From: a bacterium | GTDB taxonomy: Bacteria > Chloroflexota > Chloroflexia > Thermomicrobiales > UBA6265 | DNA length: 5,882 nucleotides | NCBI GenBank assembly: GCA_029977305.1 | Contig: JAPOLF010000129.1 | Span: 1-5,882 of the forward strand | Direction: 5' to 3' | Part shown: positions 5,447-5,882 of the stretch, in pieces | Layout of the letters: each line of letters begins with the position of its first letter | How positions within the stretch are numbered: the stretch's first letter is position 1 | The notes under the pieces: generated by a model | The model's input: the letters and a program-made list of their open reading frames with translations, nothing else | Told to the model about the DNA's origin: nothing | The model's database searches: none | Made by a program: the position numbers and the translations under genes

Positions 5447-5737
5447 ATGTGCGCCGACGCCCCCCACCACGACGACGAACCCGAACTCTTCCGGTACGAC
5501 TGGGATCACCAACCCGTGCCCTCGCCGGGTGCCGCGGTCGGGATGGGCATCATCCGGGGGTACAAGCGCTACCTCTCGCCGATCATGCCCGCCTCGTGCC
5601 GCTTCGTCCCCTCGTGCTCCGAATACGGCCACGAGGCCATCTCCAAGTACGGTATCATCCGCGGCGGCAGACTCGCCGTTTGGCGGATCATGCGCTGCAA
5701 TCCGTTCGGCGGCACCGGGTGGGACCCTGTGCCGTGA
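5447..5737 (+). CDS. yidD: Membrane protein insertion efficiency factor YidD
   Basis: The 96-aa protein contains the full YidD domain at residues 36-96: IRGYKRYLSPIMPASCRFVP, then SCSEYGHEAISKYG, GGRLAVWRIMRCNPFGG and the closing GWDPVP. The three conserved cysteines are C51, C57 and C84. YidD is a small, probably membrane-associated protein with an amphipathic helix that helps YidC/Sec insert proteins, and its place after rnpA is standard. The N-terminal 32-35 residues before the domain are unusual, acidic and His-rich (MCADAPHHDDEPELFRYDWD). ATG 5447 has no Shine-Dalgarno; the in-frame ATG at 5543 (M33) would give a normal-length protein of about 64 aa but also lacks a good ribosome binding site. 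The domain is certain; the start is not. Confidence 0.93.
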   Translation: MCADAPHHDDEPELFRYDWDHQPVPSPGAAVGMGIIRGYKRYLSPIMPASCRFVPSCSEYGHEAISKYGIIRGGRLAVWRIMRCNPFGGTGWDPVP

Positions 5738-5846
5738 TGCCCGCGCCGCCACCTCGGCGGTGACTTGATGAATCCGGTGCCCCTCGTCGGCACCCCTCGA
5801 CCTGTCACACACCGTCCCGCCCGTGCGGGAGGAGGCCATCGCACCG
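5738..5846 (+). other. Intergenic leader between yidD and the next gene, with small hairpins
   Basis: No clear gene lies here. Short stems are CCGCC/GGCGG (5746-5760), GGTGCC/GGCACC (5776-5794) and CCCGC/GCGGG (5816-5829). The third overlaps the first bases of the GGGAGGAGG ribosome binding site and could partly hide it. An ATG at 5768 opens a frame that runs to the window end, but its peptide resembles nothing known. No good promoter was seen. Confidence 0.4.
5827..5835 (+). promoter_or_regulatory. Ribosome binding site of the gene cut by the window end
   Basis: GGGAGGAGG is a strong purine-rich match to the 16S tail, 11 nt before GTG 5847. The spacing is slightly long, but this is the best translation start signal after yidD. 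Confidence 0.5.
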
Positions 5847-5882
5847 GTGTTGTCCTCGTTCTTCGACCAGTCGCTGCTTGCG
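5847..5882 (+). CDS. yidC: Probable YidC/Oxa1 membrane insertase, first codons only
   Basis: Only twelve codons are visible (MLSSFFDQSLLA with GTG as start) and the frame is open at the window end. The assignment rests mainly on gene order, since rnpA-yidD is usually followed by yidC, the insertase that places membrane proteins alone or with SecYEG. The hydrophobic opening suits the start of a membrane protein. An in-frame GTG at 5823 (VREEAIAP before the chosen start) is an alternative without its own ribosome binding site. The residues seen are too few to prove the family. Confidence 0.45.
   Translation, partial: MLSSFFDQSLLA

Noticed and set aside
1..5882. CRISPR arrays, tRNA or rRNA genes, insertion sequences, attachment sites.
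   Set aside because: No repeat-spacer pattern, cloverleaf, rRNA segment, transposase frame or terminal inverted repeat was seen on either strand by reading.

Overview
The window is high-GC DNA from a bacterium. The best guess is a Chloroflexota-type organism (Thermomicrobia-like). This rests on the strong G/C bias, the rpmH-rnpA-yidD-(yidC) block, a bacterial Vms1/eRF1-like release factor of the baeRF type, a tungsten-type aldehyde ferredoxin oxidoreductase, and a secreted-looking beta-helix protein. The taxonomic guess is inference; no rRNA or other marker is present.

Layout. (1) 1-516, plus strand: the C-terminal end of a beta-helix repeat protein that begins before the window. (2) 537-567: a perfect 14-bp hairpin between two convergent genes, probably a shared terminator. 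(3) 602-1924, minus strand: a 440-aa Vms1/ANKZF1-like (baeRF/VLRF1) peptidyl-tRNA hydrolase candidate with a K-Q-G-G-A-Q catalytic-type loop. (4) 1925-2191: a divergent intergenic region with only weak regulatory candidates. (5) 2192-3949 and 3942-4679, plus strand: an aldehyde ferredoxin oxidoreductase whose stop overlaps the start of a DPM1-like family 2 glycosyltransferase. (6) 4680-4854: a near-consensus sigma-70-type promoter and a leader of about 140 nt with several hairpins. (7) 4855 to the end: rpmH (ribosomal protein L34), rnpA (RNase P protein), yidD (membrane-insertion helper) and, cut off by the window edge, what is probably yidC.

How the genes relate. The last block is the conserved translation/RNA-processing/membrane-insertion cluster and is probably one transcript from the promoter at 4680-4708. 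The oxidoreductase and glycosyltransferase are probably cotranscribed, but nothing in their sequences shows a shared pathway. The dnaA gene that often precedes rpmH is not immediately upstream here. The Vms1-like gene is a stand-alone translation-quality-control candidate transcribed away from the oxidoreductase.

I did not find a clear previously undescribed system. The items most worth a second look are the Vms1-like protein with its intact catalytic-type loop, the structured rpmH leader, the altered nucleotide-binding motif of the glycosyltransferase, and the extended YidD and L34 proteins. rpmH uses a GTG start, encodes only 55 aa, and is easily missed by ORF callers.
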